Under the pieces are notes generated by a model. That model was not told where the DNA came from, made no database searches, and saw nothing but the letters and a program-made list of their open reading frames with translations. Position numbers and translations under genes: made by a program. Of a stretch of 54,440 bases of DNA, positions 43,869 to 53,389 are shown piece after piece; within the stretch, counting starts at the first letter, position 1, and each line of letters opens with the position of its first letter. The stretch is from Chthonomonadaceae bacterium (GTDB lineage: Bacteria > Armatimonadota > Chthonomonadetes > Chthonomonadales > Chthonomonadaceae): contig JANWZQ010000084.1 in assembly GCA_025054835.1 (NCBI GenBank), forward strand, positions 1 to 54,440, read 5' to 3'.

Positions 43869-45227
43869 TCACAGTACCGCCAGCAAACGCAATAGCGTGC
43901 CGACCTCCGCTTGCTGTTCCAGATGCCAGCACCGATCCAGAACCTCCGCGATCCGCTCGGGAGGCAGGACCCCATCCGCCATGGCGCGGAACTTGTCCTC
44001 AACCTCGGCATCGGTCATCGGGTTGCGCGCATGCCCCCGGGGATAGGTCACCTCCTTCTCCCGAACCGTCCCATCCTTCAGGTGCACACGCAACCGGTTC
44101 GGAATGCCCTCCGGGTACCGCCGATTGAGCGCATCATCCGCGCGCACCTCGATCCTCTGGATCAGTGCCATCAACGCCTCATTGCCCAGATGCGCCGCAT
44201 CGAAAGAATCGAGCGTCACCCGGCCGTCCATCAACGCTACCGCGATGCAGTATGGCAAACTGTGATCGGCCGTCTCCCGGGTCGTTGGACGCCACTTCTC
44301 CGGCTCATGCCCGATGATCTCTACCGCCGCATGGAACGTCTCCACTGTGATCCGTTCGATGGCCGCGACATCCGGCAGCTCCGCGCGCAATTGCAACGCG
44401 GCGTCGATCGCACTCTGCGAATGGTACTCCGCGGGCCAGAACTTGATGCAGGTCTGATGGATCATGAAGGGAACACCGTTCCCCCCGAGCATCGGCAGGT
44501 CGAAAGGCCCGGAAACCTGCTTCCAGAAGCCCATCTGCCCCTCGAACACATCGGAAGGCCCGGTCATGCCGTACGACGCCAGCAGGGCCGCAAACACCCC
44601 GTTGCGACTGGCGTTGGCGAACGCGCACCCCTTCCAGTGCGAGAGCATCCCTACCCGGGTCTGCCGCAGGGCATTATTCGGCACACCGGCCAGCCCCAGC
44701 GCGTGCGTCAACTGCGTCGCATCCAGCCCCAGCAACTTCCCCGCAGCCAGCGCCGTGGAGAACGAGCCGTAGGTTACATGATCCCACCCCCGCGCACGAA
44801 TGCTGGCCGCATCGCACAGCCGGCACTGCACCTCATAGGCCAGCACGGTTGCCGTCAGCACCTCACGCCCGCTGGCCCCCCGCGGCTCCGCGATTGCCAG
44901 CACCGCCGCCAGATTGTCACTGGGATGCGCCGGCTCCTTCGAAAGATAGGTGTCGTTGTAGTCCAGATAGCGAAACAGCACACCATTGGCAAAAGCGGCA
45001 GTCTCAGGAGGCGCCTGATGCGTCGTGCCGATCACCGTCGCCCCGGGCGTACCTTGCTGCGTCAGCGCCAGACGCCGGGAGATCTGTGCGGGTTCGCTGT
45101 GCAACGCGCCCAGTGCGCACCCCAGCGTGTCGATCCAGCGGCGCTTCGCCTCATGCACCGTCTCCGAAGGCAGGTCCTCAAACCGCAACCCTGCGGCATA
45201 AGCACTCAATCGTTGCGCCAGATTCAT
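43869..45227 (-). CDS. MmgE/PrpD family protein
   Basis: 452 aa. PrpD is 2-methylcitrate dehydratase; relatives include aconitate decarboxylases and uncharacterised dehydratases. WIDTLGCALGALHSEPA, FLDYNDTY-type motif (RYLDYNDTYLSKEPAHPSDN), GSFSTALAAGKLLGL and ADHSLPYCIAVALMDG are family landmarks. The ATG at 45227 has AGGGAG 9 nt upstream; ATG 45233 is possible. No prpB or prpC lies nearby, so a methylcitrate role is not supported by context. Confidence 0.88.
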   Translation of the reverse strand: MNLAQRLSAYAAGLRFEDLPSETVHEAKRRWIDTLGCALGALHSEPAQISRRLALTQQGTPGATVIGTTHQAPPETAAFANGVLFRYLDYNDTYLSKEPAHPSDNLAAVLAIAEPRGASGREVLTATVLAYEVQCRLCDAASIRARGWDHVTYGSFSTALAAGKLLGLDATQLTHALGLAGVPNNALRQTRVGMLSHWKGCAFANASRNGVFAALLASYGMTGPSDVFEGQMGFWKQVSGPFDLPMLGGNGVPFMIHQTCIKFWPAEYHSQSAIDAALQLRAELPDVAAIERITVETFHAAVEIIGHEPEKWRPTTRETADHSLPYCIAVALMDGRVTLDSFDAAHLGNEALMALIQRIEVRADDALNRRYPEGIPNRLRVHLKDGTVREKEVTYPRGHARNPMTDAEVEDKFRAMADGVLPPERIAEVLDRCWHLEQQAEVGTLLRLLAVL

Positions 45228-45267
45228 GGCCATCCGCTCCCTTCCCGCATGCTCCGGCCCCGGCAGA

Positions 45268-47301
45268 TCAGAAAGAGGGTTGCAGGGTCCTTCGCGACCG
45301 TGCATGACGCCGGGCGTTCTTCAACCCGAAATGCGTGGGCCGGTACTCCCCCCGCCCGTACAGACGCATCTGATCCGCATAATGCGGGCTCGCCGGATCC
45401 TGCGCGTTGCCGTAGGGCAGAATCGACCAGGAGCGCACCCCGGAAGGATCCAGCTCCACGATCATACGGAAGCTGGACCCGCCGGTCGCCCGGATAACGC
45501 CATCCCGATAGCTCCCCCAGGTAGGCATCACCGCAACAATATCGCCCGGACCGTTGAACCCGGCCACCGGAGCCGTAACATCACCTCGTTGCGCCCGTTG
45601 CACCCGCCCCCATGGCACACGCAGAGAACCATGATCCCGCCGCACCGCCTCCGCAGCCTGCCGCAAGGCGACCAGCGCGGCCTCCTGCTCCTCCGGCGTC
45701 CAGTCACCCCCCTGTAGCGCCTTCCGCGCCAGATCCAGAGCGGGCCTGCCCGTGCGGAGCCATGCGGCATACAGAGGCGCGCCAGCAGATCCGACATCAG
45801 CGCGCCCGTTCCACCGCCTCAGAACCGCCAGCGCCTCCTGCAACCCCGATGCCCGATCCTTCCAGCGGATCGCGGCCTGCTGCAAACGGGCAACCGTCGC
45901 CAGAGCACCCGGGATCAACGTATCCGTGGCATAGCGCTTTGCCTCGGCCACGCTCACTTTCGGATCGGCGCTCAGCAGTTCCGCCAGGCGCGTATAGCGC
46001 GACGTGCGCCCGTGCGAGGTCACGTACGTCGGCCACCCCTCGGCACGGATCCCTGCCCCGACCGGCGTCAACCACGGAGCCGAATTCGCGTTCACCAGCA
46101 ACCCGGACGGCGGATCCACGATATGCGGCAGATCCTCCAGCGCCCACAGGTCACCCCACTGCGTCTTCGCAGTATCCCCGGGCACCGGGCGCTGCCAGTC
46201 CACATCCGGATCCCGACGGGGCAGATGCGCGTTGTACTGGTACCCGATCCGGCCGGTCACATCCGCATAGACGATGTTCCACATAGAGAGCCCACGCCGC
46301 TGCAGCGCAGCCCGGAACTGTCCCACGTCCCGCGCCCGCATCATCTCCAGCGTCTGCTCCAGCATGTCCCACGTGCCCAGAGACGCGATCCGTAAAGCCT
46401 GCAGACGGAAGGGCAGCAGAGGCCCCCACGCCGTCCGCCGCACCCTCTGCACCTGCGTCCGCATCTGGCCGTTCTCACGCCAGCGTAACTCCTGCGTGAC
46501 CTCCTCGAAATCTCGCCACACCCCATGGTAGCTGTACTGCTTCGGGTTATCCGGGTTCACGCGAACAGTAAACAGATCATAAAGATCCGGATCGTTGTTG
46601 GTCATACACCACGCCACCCGGTCGTTATGCCCCATCACCCCCAGGGGCGCGCCCGGCACCGTGATCCCACGAAAAACCAGCTCCGGCGTGTACAGCGCAA
46701 ACTCATACCAGAGGAACGGCTCACTCCACGGCAGGTGCGGATCCATCGACAGGATCGCGTGCCCGGAAGCAGAACGCCGGCTCGCCACAGCAAACTGATT
46801 GGAGCCCGCACCCGGCAGCAGGTTCCCGGCGATATCGTACAGAGGAAAAGCGATGTTGATCAGCTGCGCATTCGCCAGCACATCCACCAGCGTGAAGGGC
46901 TCCACCCAGTCCGGAAGGCGCGCCCTCTGCTCCTCGAGTGCCCGATTGGCCCCCGCACAGAACGCTGTGAGCAGCTCCGCCAGCGGCCCGGACAGAGTCC
47001 GCGCCCTCTGCTCCGCAAGCGCCTCAATCCCCAGCGAGCGGATCAGGCCATCCTGCAACAGAAGCCGGCGCCCGTCCACCTCGGCCAGACGCCCGCGAGC
47101 CAGCCTGTAATTGCGCGCCATCTGCACCGCGCAGTCCTGCGCCATCACATAGCCCAGACCGTAGAGCGCAGACCGGAGTGACGGGGCCTCGATCGAGGGC
47201 ACCCCGAAGGCGTCCCGATAGATTGTCACCTGCGCCGGGCACGCCATCGACCGCGGCAGACAGACCCACAACCAGATCCACAGCCAGATCCTGACGCGCA
47301 C
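45268..47301 (-). CDS. Penicillin acylase family (Ntn hydrolase) precursor
   Basis: 677 aa from a GTG at 47301, chosen for the GGGAGG site 5 nt upstream and a short signal peptide (WLWIWLWVCLPRSMACPA). Penicillin/AHL/cephalosporin acylases are autoprocessed to alpha and beta chains with an N-terminal Ser nucleophile. Here GAGSNQFAV gives Ser167 as the predicted beta-chain start, with the following DPHLPW and LGVMGHNDRVAWCMTNNDPD motifs conserved. It is presumably periplasmic. Substrate (beta-lactam, acyl-homoserine lactone or other amide) cannot be read from sequence. Confidence 0.9.
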   Translation of the reverse strand: MRVRIWLWIWLWVCLPRSMACPAQVTIYRDAFGVPSIEAPSLRSALYGLGYVMAQDCAVQMARNYRLARGRLAEVDGRRLLLQDGLIRSLGIEALAEQRARTLSGPLAELLTAFCAGANRALEEQRARLPDWVEPFTLVDVLANAQLINIAFPLYDIAGNLLPGAGSNQFAVASRRSASGHAILSMDPHLPWSEPFLWYEFALYTPELVFRGITVPGAPLGVMGHNDRVAWCMTNNDPDLYDLFTVRVNPDNPKQYSYHGVWRDFEEVTQELRWRENGQMRTQVQRVRRTAWGPLLPFRLQALRIASLGTWDMLEQTLEMMRARDVGQFRAALQRRGLSMWNIVYADVTGRIGYQYNAHLPRRDPDVDWQRPVPGDTAKTQWGDLWALEDLPHIVDPPSGLLVNANSAPWLTPVGAGIRAEGWPTYVTSHGRTSRYTRLAELLSADPKVSVAEAKRYATDTLIPGALATVARLQQAAIRWKDRASGLQEALAVLRRWNGRADVGSAGAPLYAAWLRTGRPALDLARKALQGGDWTPEEQEAALVALRQAAEAVRRDHGSLRVPWGRVQRAQRGDVTAPVAGFNGPGDIVAVMPTWGSYRDGVIRATGGSSFRMIVELDPSGVRSWSILPYGNAQDPASPHYADQMRLYGRGEYRPTHFGLKNARRHARSRRTLQPSF

Positions 47302-47366
47302 AACATCCTCCCGGAACGGAATACCCGCCCGCTCGTTCGACGCCGGCCCGCCCGATCCCTGCGCGA

Positions 47367-48701
47367 CTACCCGGGACGCACCACGCCGCGCATGCGTGGC
47401 ACATACCCCGGAAAGACCTCCTGCAGAGCCGGGTTCTTCAGCCGATACCGGACAACCTCGGCCAGAACATCCCGGTAGTCGGTCGTTACGCGCAGGTCGC
47501 CGCCATCCTCCAGCCGATCCTTCGCCAGCGTAGGCCATTCCGCATGTACCCTGCCCCCCACCACGTGCGCGCCCAGCAACAGCATCACGCTGGCCCGTCC
47601 GTGATCGGTGCCCAGACTGTAGTTCTCATAGGCCCGCCGGCCGAACTCCGTCATCACCAGGAGCGTGGTGTGCTGCGCCCGGGGCCCCAGATCCGTGAGG
47701 AATGCGGCCAGCGTATCCCCGAGGATCTGCAGGAGCCGGGGTTGCAGTCCGGTGTCACGCCCCTGCCCGAAGTGCGTGTCCCACCCCCCCATGTCCAGGC
47801 AGGCCACCTCGAGCCCCGCATCGGCCTTGATCAGACAGGCCACCTGCTGGAACGCCCGGCCCAGCACATCGTCCGGGTACTGCGCGCCCGGCGCCGGCCG
47901 GTAATTCGCAGGATCAATCTGCCGCACAGCCTCCATGGCTGCCAGCGACTCACGCCCACCGCGCACCACCGGATCCTCCGGAGCGCCGCCCGCCCCGCGG
48001 TACAGCGCGCGCAACGTCTGCGTCAACGCATCGGTCCGATCCTGATGATCCCGGGCGTGCGCCTCCTCCGGTAGCTCTGTTCGGGGTGCAACCAGACGGA
48101 ACTCACTCAGATGTTGCAACGCCGTCACCGTTGTGGCGCCGCGCAACGAGTCAGGCAGCGTGTCGCTGATCGCCACGGCCCGCAGGGGCGACTCCACCTC
48201 CCGGGCCGTGGCCGCCAGATGCCTGCCCAGCCAGCCACTGGCCACACCGGTTCCCGCGTGCAACCCGCGCTCCATCGTGGCCATCGCCTCGAAGTGCGAG
48301 CGCGTGTGATCCCCCGAACCAACCGCATGCACCACAGCCATCCACCCATCCCGATAGTACGGCAGCAGCGCGCCCAGCGCCGGGTGCAATCCAAAAAACC
48401 CGTCCAGATCGAGCGCCCGCGCACCGACCGGTTGCGTGCGATCCCCCGGCGGAGCAATTGCCAGTGTGGGCCGCAACCGGTAGTAGTCGTCCTCCCCGAA
48501 GGGAACCACCATGTTCAAACCGTCTGCCCCCCCGCGTAGAAAGAGACAGACCAGCGTGTCCGCCCCGCGCTGCCCCGGCCCCGGACCGAACACTGCGCTG
48601 GCCCATGCGCTCCCCGACCGGTGGGTGCCGGCCACCACACACCCGGTCGCGGCCAGTGCCGCTCCCGACAGTATCTGTCTGCGTGTCCATCGACGCTTCA
48701 T
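47367..48701 (-). CDS. DUF1501 protein with Tat/lipoprotein-type leader
   Basis: 444 aa. The leader MKRRWTRRQILSGAALAATG has a twin-arginine motif and a Cys after ATG that could be a lipobox. The body carries LVCLFLRGGADGLNMVVP, GDHTRSHFEAM, CLDMGGWDTHFGQG and VMTEFGRRAYENYSLGTDHG, typical of DUF1501. ATG 48701 has AGGAG 8 nt upstream. It follows the DUF1800 gene by 127 bp; this pair is commonly co-encoded and likely works together outside the cytoplasm. Activity unknown. Confidence 0.9.
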   Translation of the reverse strand: MKRRWTRRQILSGAALAATGCVVAGTHRSGSAWASAVFGPGPGQRGADTLVCLFLRGGADGLNMVVPFGEDDYYRLRPTLAIAPPGDRTQPVGARALDLDGFFGLHPALGALLPYYRDGWMAVVHAVGSGDHTRSHFEAMATMERGLHAGTGVASGWLGRHLAATAREVESPLRAVAISDTLPDSLRGATTVTALQHLSEFRLVAPRTELPEEAHARDHQDRTDALTQTLRALYRGAGGAPEDPVVRGGRESLAAMEAVRQIDPANYRPAPGAQYPDDVLGRAFQQVACLIKADAGLEVACLDMGGWDTHFGQGRDTGLQPRLLQILGDTLAAFLTDLGPRAQHTTLLVMTEFGRRAYENYSLGTDHGRASVMLLLGAHVVGGRVHAEWPTLAKDRLEDGGDLRVTTDYRDVLAEVVRYRLKNPALQEVFPGYVPRMRGVVRPG

Positions 48702-48828
48702 GTGCTCCACTCCTGCTCCTGTGCCCTGACACTCCTTCCGACTGCCGCCCTCATCCCCTGTCTATCACAGCACGGTCCCCGATGGAGCATGGCAGCACCC
48801 CATCGCAATCAGAGCCGCAGACCTCCCG

Positions 48829-50376
48829 TCAGGCGCGCCACTGAAACACCGGCGACGCCAGCAACAGGCCTGCCACCTCCGCCATGACCCTGCTGGAAGC
48901 AAGGCCGGATCCCCGTGCCCGCTTCACATGCTCTCGCACTCGCTCACGAACGAGTTGTACATCCCCATCCTCCGGATCCCGGTTCAACGTGACCTGAATC
49001 AGTGCATCCACAGCGTCCGGATCCGTGCGCGCACCCAGCGCTCGCAACGCCTGCTGCAGATCCACCCGCGTGCCCGCAATGGCGTTGGCCGCAAGCGCCA
49101 GCGCAAAGTTCCACCGGGGCAACAACGTGCCGGTCCACGCGGCCGTCCGATCCGGGTAGCCGTCCGGCAGCGGCCACTGGTAGAGCGGCTGCCCCATGGC
49201 CTGCAGGTGCTGCTGTACGCCCGCCCCTCCGTCTGTATCAGCCGCAAGGGCGCGCAGTGCCGAGACCAGATAGTCCAGCGGCCGCTTGATCAGGGGCCGC
49301 ACAGGCTCCTGCGCCACAAGTCCGTCCAGCAGAATGGGTCGGAGCATGGCCCGGATGTCCGTATCGTGGCGCAGGTAGGCCCTTGCAGCCCTCTCCACAA
49401 TCCCGGCAGGCTCACTCCCCAGAAAACGGCGGCAGAGCTTGCGGCTCAGGAAACGCGCCGTAGCAGGATGCACCGCCAGCCGCTCCAGAATAGCCTCGGC
49501 ATCGCGCTTCCCTCCCCCGGGCGCGATCCGCAGGTTCAGGAACGGAATGAACTTCTCACCCGAATCATGCAACTCTGGCCGGAACACAAACTGCCCCCGC
49601 TCAAAACCCTCCCGGATCGTCCACCCGGTGAAACAGCGCGCCACCTGCTGAATGTCCTCCAGCGTGTAGCCGCTCTCCACGCCCACGGTGTGCAGCTCCA
49701 GCAGCTCACGCGCGTAGTTCTCATTGGCGATCCCCTTGCGGTTCTGCTCGTTGTCCAGATAAGCGAGCATGGCCGGGCTGTGCGCGGAGCGGAACAGCAG
49801 GTCCCGAAAACGGCCCATCGCATGCGGGCGGATCACCTGCTCGGCGTCCATCGGGATCAGAACGCGCCCGTCCTTCTTGATCGCATAGATGTTGAAGTGG
49901 TTCGTCCAGAAATCGCAGAGCGCCTCGCGCAGCTGCCGGCGACTGTACACCGCGCGCAGGAGCATCGCCTGCTGTATCTCGGTCAGCAGCTGGCCGTCTG
50001 GATAGCTGAACAGCATGTCCGGCGCCTCCGACTGCCACTGCAGCACGTCCAGACCGTCCACACGCCAGCGGACCGCGGGATCTTCCTCCACACGATCGGC
50101 CAGCTGCTCCTCCAGATAGTTCCGCGGGCCCATGGCGACTACCCGCGCAATGTCCCCCGGTCGGGGTCCAAAACCGGCGCGTTGTAGCACGAGCCGGGCC
50201 TCCGCTACCGCCCGACGATCACCCGGCAACGGAGCGAACATGGCCGGCAGCGGCCCGGTAACCCGACGTACCTGCTCCCGGACCATGGCGCACCCGGTAA
50301 GGCCCGCGGCCACAGCGCCAGCTCCCGCAACCGCACCCACCCGGTGTACGGACGCCCGGCGTCTCGCCCCCTCCAT
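48829..50376 (-). CDS. DUF1800 protein, predicted exported
   Basis: 515 aa. Start ATG 50376 is preferred: GGAGGG lies 7 nt upstream and the leader (MEGARRRASVHRVGAVAGAG) has a basic RRR stretch and hydrophobic segment ending LTGC, fitting a Tat- or lipoprotein-type signal. Other in-frame ATGs at 50442 and 50460 are weaker. Family motifs include LRAVYSRRQLREALCDFWTNHFNIY, ENYARELLELHTVGV and FTGWTIREGF. DUF1800 proteins accompany DUF1501 proteins; activity is not established. Confidence 0.9.
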   Translation of the reverse strand: MEGARRRASVHRVGAVAGAGAVAAGLTGCAMVREQVRRVTGPLPAMFAPLPGDRRAVAEARLVLQRAGFGPRPGDIARVVAMGPRNYLEEQLADRVEEDPAVRWRVDGLDVLQWQSEAPDMLFSYPDGQLLTEIQQAMLLRAVYSRRQLREALCDFWTNHFNIYAIKKDGRVLIPMDAEQVIRPHAMGRFRDLLFRSAHSPAMLAYLDNEQNRKGIANENYARELLELHTVGVESGYTLEDIQQVARCFTGWTIREGFERGQFVFRPELHDSGEKFIPFLNLRIAPGGGKRDAEAILERLAVHPATARFLSRKLCRRFLGSEPAGIVERAARAYLRHDTDIRAMLRPILLDGLVAQEPVRPLIKRPLDYLVSALRALAADTDGGAGVQQHLQAMGQPLYQWPLPDGYPDRTAAWTGTLLPRWNFALALAANAIAGTRVDLQQALRALGARTDPDAVDALIQVTLNRDPEDGDVQLVRERVREHVKRARGSGLASSRVMAEVAGLLLASPVFQWRA

Positions 50377-50462
50377 GCAGGAACCCTCCACGGGAGCGCA
50401 CTCCGGCGCGTTCCTGCTCCTCTCGTGCACTTCGCTTTGCATGTGCCGGTACTCCCGCATGT

Positions 50463-50987
50463 TCAGGACTGCTCACAGGTCGGTACCGGCGCAGTCGCCG
50501 GCAGCACGCGTGGGCGCCACGGCCACACCGCGCGGAACCCTGCCCCCGCCGCAAAGATCATGGACACGGGCGCAAAGATCATCCACCCGATCCACGGGAA
50601 ACCGAGGGCCAGACTGTACGCGATGCTCCCGCGCACCAGCGCACCGAAGGAAGTGCGTGCCCCGGTCATCTCACTCATCCGGCGGCCCATCAGCGCCGCC
50701 ACGCCGGCCGCACCTACCGTCATCACCGCCAGCAACACCGACATCAACAGGAAGCCCAGCAGCTTCGCCAGGGGCTGCGGCGCTCCCGCCAGAAACAGGC
50801 CCACGAAGAACAGCAGGGCCAGGCCTACCCCGCGCAGCAGGCACCGCTTCGGGTTCGTCTCTAGCTCATACTCGGCGCGCCCCGTCTGCTGGGGCAGGAG
50901 CAACGCGACGGAGACCAGCAGTCCCGCCCACGTGGCTACCAGTGCCGTCACAATCGCCACAGAAATCTGCACCTGTGCCAGTGTCAT
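50463..50987 (-). CDS. Hypothetical membrane protein
   Basis: 174 aa with about four hydrophobic helices (near 10-30, 50-70, 75-100, 125-160). No recognised family. ATG 50987 has GAGAGGA 8 nt upstream; an ATG at 51014 would add 9 residues. It precedes DUF1800 by less than 100 bp and probably heads that operon. It is divergent from marR across a 223-bp region containing the palindromic operator. Confidence 0.7.
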   Translation of the reverse strand: MTLAQVQISVAIVTALVATWAGLLVSVALLLPQQTGRAEYELETNPKRCLLRGVGLALLFFVGLFLAGAPQPLAKLLGFLLMSVLLAVMTVGAAGVAALMGRRMSEMTGARTSFGALVRGSIAYSLALGFPWIGWMIFAPVSMIFAAGAGFRAVWPWRPRVLPATAPVPTCEQS

Positions 50988-51138
50988 CGCTTGTTTCCTC
51001 TCTGTTTTCTGCACATGATGCTCTGTGCAGCGCCCGGCTGCCAGAACTCACAACTAACATACCCTGCCGTTGTAACCTGCGTTTCGCCGGTTTCGGCTGG
51101 TTCCGTGCAACATGCGGACGTTGTGGCGCGTAAAAAAT

Positions 51139-51165
51139 TTTGAAGTTAAGTATCTTAGCTTCAAA
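51139..51165. promoter_or_regulatory. MarR-type palindromic operator
   Basis: TTTGAAGTTAAG and CTTAGCTTCAAA, separated by TAT, match as inverted repeats at 11 of 12 positions. It lies in a very AT-rich stretch 46 bp before the marR start, against a GC-rich background. This is the expected form of an autoregulatory site for the adjacent MarR protein. Confidence 0.65.
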
Positions 51166-51170
51166 TTAAA

Positions 51171-51188
51171 TATCTTGATTCCAAAATA
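51171..51188. promoter_or_regulatory. Second imperfect palindrome before marR
   Basis: TATCTTG (51171-51177) and CAAAATA (51182-51188) form an imperfect inverted repeat. Together with the first site, 20-nt direct repeats beginning TTAAGTATCTT and TTAAATATCTT run through the region, suggesting tandem regulator binding. Confidence 0.45.
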
Positions 51189-51210
51189 ATTGGGTGCGAG
51201 GTCACACAGG

Positions 51211-51699
51211 ATGCCCGCTTCCATGGAAACCGAACGCGCTCTGCACCTGTTCCGTGTGCTGGCCCGTTGCGCCCGGAGCGTGATGGAACACGCACGACAG
51301 GACATTGTGGCGCAGGGGATGAAGCCGACCGAGTTTGCCGTGATGGAGCTGCTCTATCACAGAGGGCCGACACCACTGGGCGACATCGCCCGGCGGATCC
51401 TGCTGACGACCGGAGGCGTGACCCATGTGATCGATCAGCTGGAGAAACGGCAGTGGATCCGCCGGGTGCCCTGCGAGAAGGATCGGCGGGTTCTGTTCGC
51501 CGAGCTGACCGAGGCAGGGCGCCAGAAGATGGATGCGCTTTTCCCCGCGCACGCGGAACGGATCGTCCGGGCGGTCAGTGCGCTGGACCCGACGGAGCAG
51601 CTGATGGCAATCCAGCTGCTGCGTAAGCTCGGGCTCGGTGCGCAGGCGTTGCTGGAGCAGGAAGGGGGAACGCGGGATCGGTCACAGGACCTCGCCTGA
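51211..51699 (+). CDS. MarR family transcriptional regulator
   Basis: 162 aa. Winged-helix dimer regulator: VMELLYHRGPTPLGDIARRI (helix 2-3 region), recognition helix LLTTGGVTHVIDQLEK and wing VPCEKDRRVLFAELTEAGR. Cys20 and Cys88 could sense electrophiles or quinones, which is an inference. ATG 51211 has GAGG 9 nt upstream. It is 9 bp before wrbA, so the pair is co-transcribed, and the AT-rich palindromes upstream likely bind this protein. Confidence 0.9.
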   Translation: MPASMETERALHLFRVLARCARSVMEHARQDIVAQGMKPTEFAVMELLYHRGPTPLGDIARRILLTTGGVTHVIDQLEKRQWIRRVPCEKDRRVLFAELTEAGRQKMDALFPAHAERIVRAVSALDPTEQLMAIQLLRKLGLGAQALLEQEGGTRDRSQDLA

Positions 51700-51708
51700 A
51701 AGGGATGA

Positions 51709-52341
51709 ATGACCATGAGCGACGTCAACGTTCTGATCGTTTTCTACTCCCGTAACGGGAACACGGCGCAGCTGGCCGAGGCGATCGCTGAGGGAGCCCG
51801 GGAGGAGGGCGCCCACGTGATCCTGCGGCGCGCACGGGATATTGTTGCGGAGGAGATCATTGCCAGTGTGCCCGGCTGGAAGGAGAACCGGGAGCGCATG
51901 GAGGCCCGGTATGCCGCTCCTACTCCGGAGGATGCAGCGAACGCGGACGCCATCATTTTTGGCACGCCCACGCGCTTCGGCAATATCTCTGCCGAGCTGA
52001 AGGCCTATGTGGATTCTCTCGGGGGCCTCTGGGCCCGCGGGGCGTTGAACGGGAAGGCCGGGAGTGTTTTCGTCTCCACCTCCTCCACACACGGGGGCAA
52101 TGAGAGCACGTTGCTGAGCATGTACCACTTTCTGGCGCATCTGGGCATGGTGATTGTACCGACGGGATATACGGATCCTGCGCTCTTTGCGGCCGGCACG
52201 CCCTACGGGGCCAGCTCGGTTTCGGGGGCTGGCGGGGATCAGGCGCCCACGCCCGAGGATCTGAGCGTGGCGCGTCATCAGGGGAGGCTGGTCACGCGGG
52301 TTGCCCGGGCTTTGAAGCAGGGTATGCGTGCGAACGGATAA
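51709..52341 (+). CDS. wrbA: NAD(P)H:quinone oxidoreductase, WrbA type
   Basis: 210 aa flavodoxin-like FMN enzyme that reduces quinones by two electrons. FMN loop YSRNGNTAQLAEAIAEG, PTRFGNISAELKAYVDSLGGLW, and STHGGNESTLLS are canonical WrbA motifs, as is GASSVSGAGGDQAPTPEDL. ATG 51709 is used; ATG 51715 is an alternative. Pairing with a MarR regulator matches quinone/electrophile-responsive operons in other bacteria. Confidence 0.93.
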   Translation: MTMSDVNVLIVFYSRNGNTAQLAEAIAEGAREEGAHVILRRARDIVAEEIIASVPGWKENRERMEARYAAPTPEDAANADAIIFGTPTRFGNISAELKAYVDSLGGLWARGALNGKAGSVFVSTSSTHGGNESTLLSMYHFLAHLGMVIVPTGYTDPALFAAGTPYGASSVSGAGGDQAPTPEDLSVARHQGRLVTRVARALKQGMRANG

Positions 52342-52434
52342 ACGCCAGAGGCGGGAACATCGGACATCGGGTGGTCGGGAGAAGCGTTGCGGGTGTTTCT
52401 GATGCGCTGGCGCTTCCACGCCACATGGGATACA

Positions 52435-52475
52435 GGGGCCGGCTTCCGTGCACAAGGGCAGTGTGAGCCGGCCTC
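52435..52475. terminator. Hairpin between convergent wrbA and HDOD genes
   Basis: GGCCGGCT (52437-52444) and AGCCGGCC (52466-52473) form an 8-bp perfect stem. No U-tract follows on either strand, so bidirectional termination is possible but not proven. Confidence 0.4.
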
Positions 52476-52483
52476 TGGAGCGC

Positions 52484-53389
52484 CTATTTGCCTTCCCGGG
52501 CGATGCGCAGGAGCTCCTCACAGGCCCGCACCTGTGTCTGCAGTTCCGTTCGAGCCCACTCCCAGTCGGCTTCGGTGAACTGCAGGCGTTCGGCCACTTT
52601 TGGCGCGAGCTGCGGGGGCTGCGTGTGCTCCGAGGGTGTGAACCCTGCCTGCCAGGCCAGCCAGTCGGCAGCATGGACGATGCCGACCAGATCGAAGAAT
52701 TCTTTCTGGCTCTCCGGGTTGTGGTGGCCACTCATCATCGCAGTGACATGGGCCGGGAAGTTCCAGAACTCGGCGATCCGGCGGCCCACGGTCACGTGAT
52801 CGATGCCCAGCACCATCGTTTCGGCCTCGCACGCAGTCTTTTGCTCCCGTGCGGCGAAGGCCATGGCGACGGCATACTGTACGGGGAAGTAGCTGTCCAG
52901 AAACAGTGCGCCCAGGTCATGCAGCAACCCGCCGATGAACGCCTCCTCGGGCAGGTTGCGGTTTCCTCCCGGGCGTTTGCGCGCGATGAGGCTTCCGGCG
53001 ACGGCAGCGGCGACGGCGTGCTCCCAGAACTGTACCCGGTTCAGCCCGTAGGGCATGCTCTTCTGTGTGAGCAGGCCGAACGCGGAGACTCCCAGCACCA
53101 GATTGCGTACCGTGTTGAACCCCAGAATGATCACGGCCTGTGTGATGGTGCTGATCTTTTTGGGGAAACCGTAGTAGGCCGAGTTGACGATGCGCAGGAT
53201 CTTGGAGGCCAGTCCCTGATCCATTACGATCAGTCGGTTCAACTCTTCGGCCGAGGTATCCGGGTCGTTGAGCTCCTCCATGATCCGGGTGACCACCGCC
53301 GGCAGGGGCGGCAGGTCAGCCAGTTTCTTCTCCAGAGTTTGCTGGAAGACGGCGCGGTCTATGCGAATGGATTTGACGTCAGGCGGCAT
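52484..53389 (-). CDS. HDOD-domain signalling protein
   Basis: 301 aa. The HDOD fold (about 20-215) is seen in LPPLPAVVTRIMEELND, MDQGLASKILRIVNSAYYGFPKKISTI and AFIGGLLHDLGALFL, a degenerate HD-type domain used in signalling, often with chemotaxis or second-messenger pathways. The start ATG 53389 overlaps the cheA stop by 11 bp, and AAAGGA precedes it, so the two are coupled. Exact output is unknown. Confidence 0.88.
   Translation of the reverse strand: MPPDVKSIRIDRAVFQQTLEKKLADLPPLPAVVTRIMEELNDPDTSAEELNRLIVMDQGLASKILRIVNSAYYGFPKKISTITQAVIILGFNTVRNLVLGVSAFGLLTQKSMPYGLNRVQFWEHAVAAAVAGSLIARKRPGGNRNLPEEAFIGGLLHDLGALFLDSYFPVQYAVAMAFAAREQKTACEAETMVLGIDHVTVGRRIAEFWNFPAHVTAMMSGHHNPESQKEFFDLVGIVHAADWLAWQAGFTPSEHTQPPQLAPKVAERLQFTEADWEWARTELQTQVRACEELLRIAREGK

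Noticed and set aside
43911-45497. 528-aa plus-strand open frame
   Set aside because: Antisense to the PrpD-like and penicillin acylase genes.
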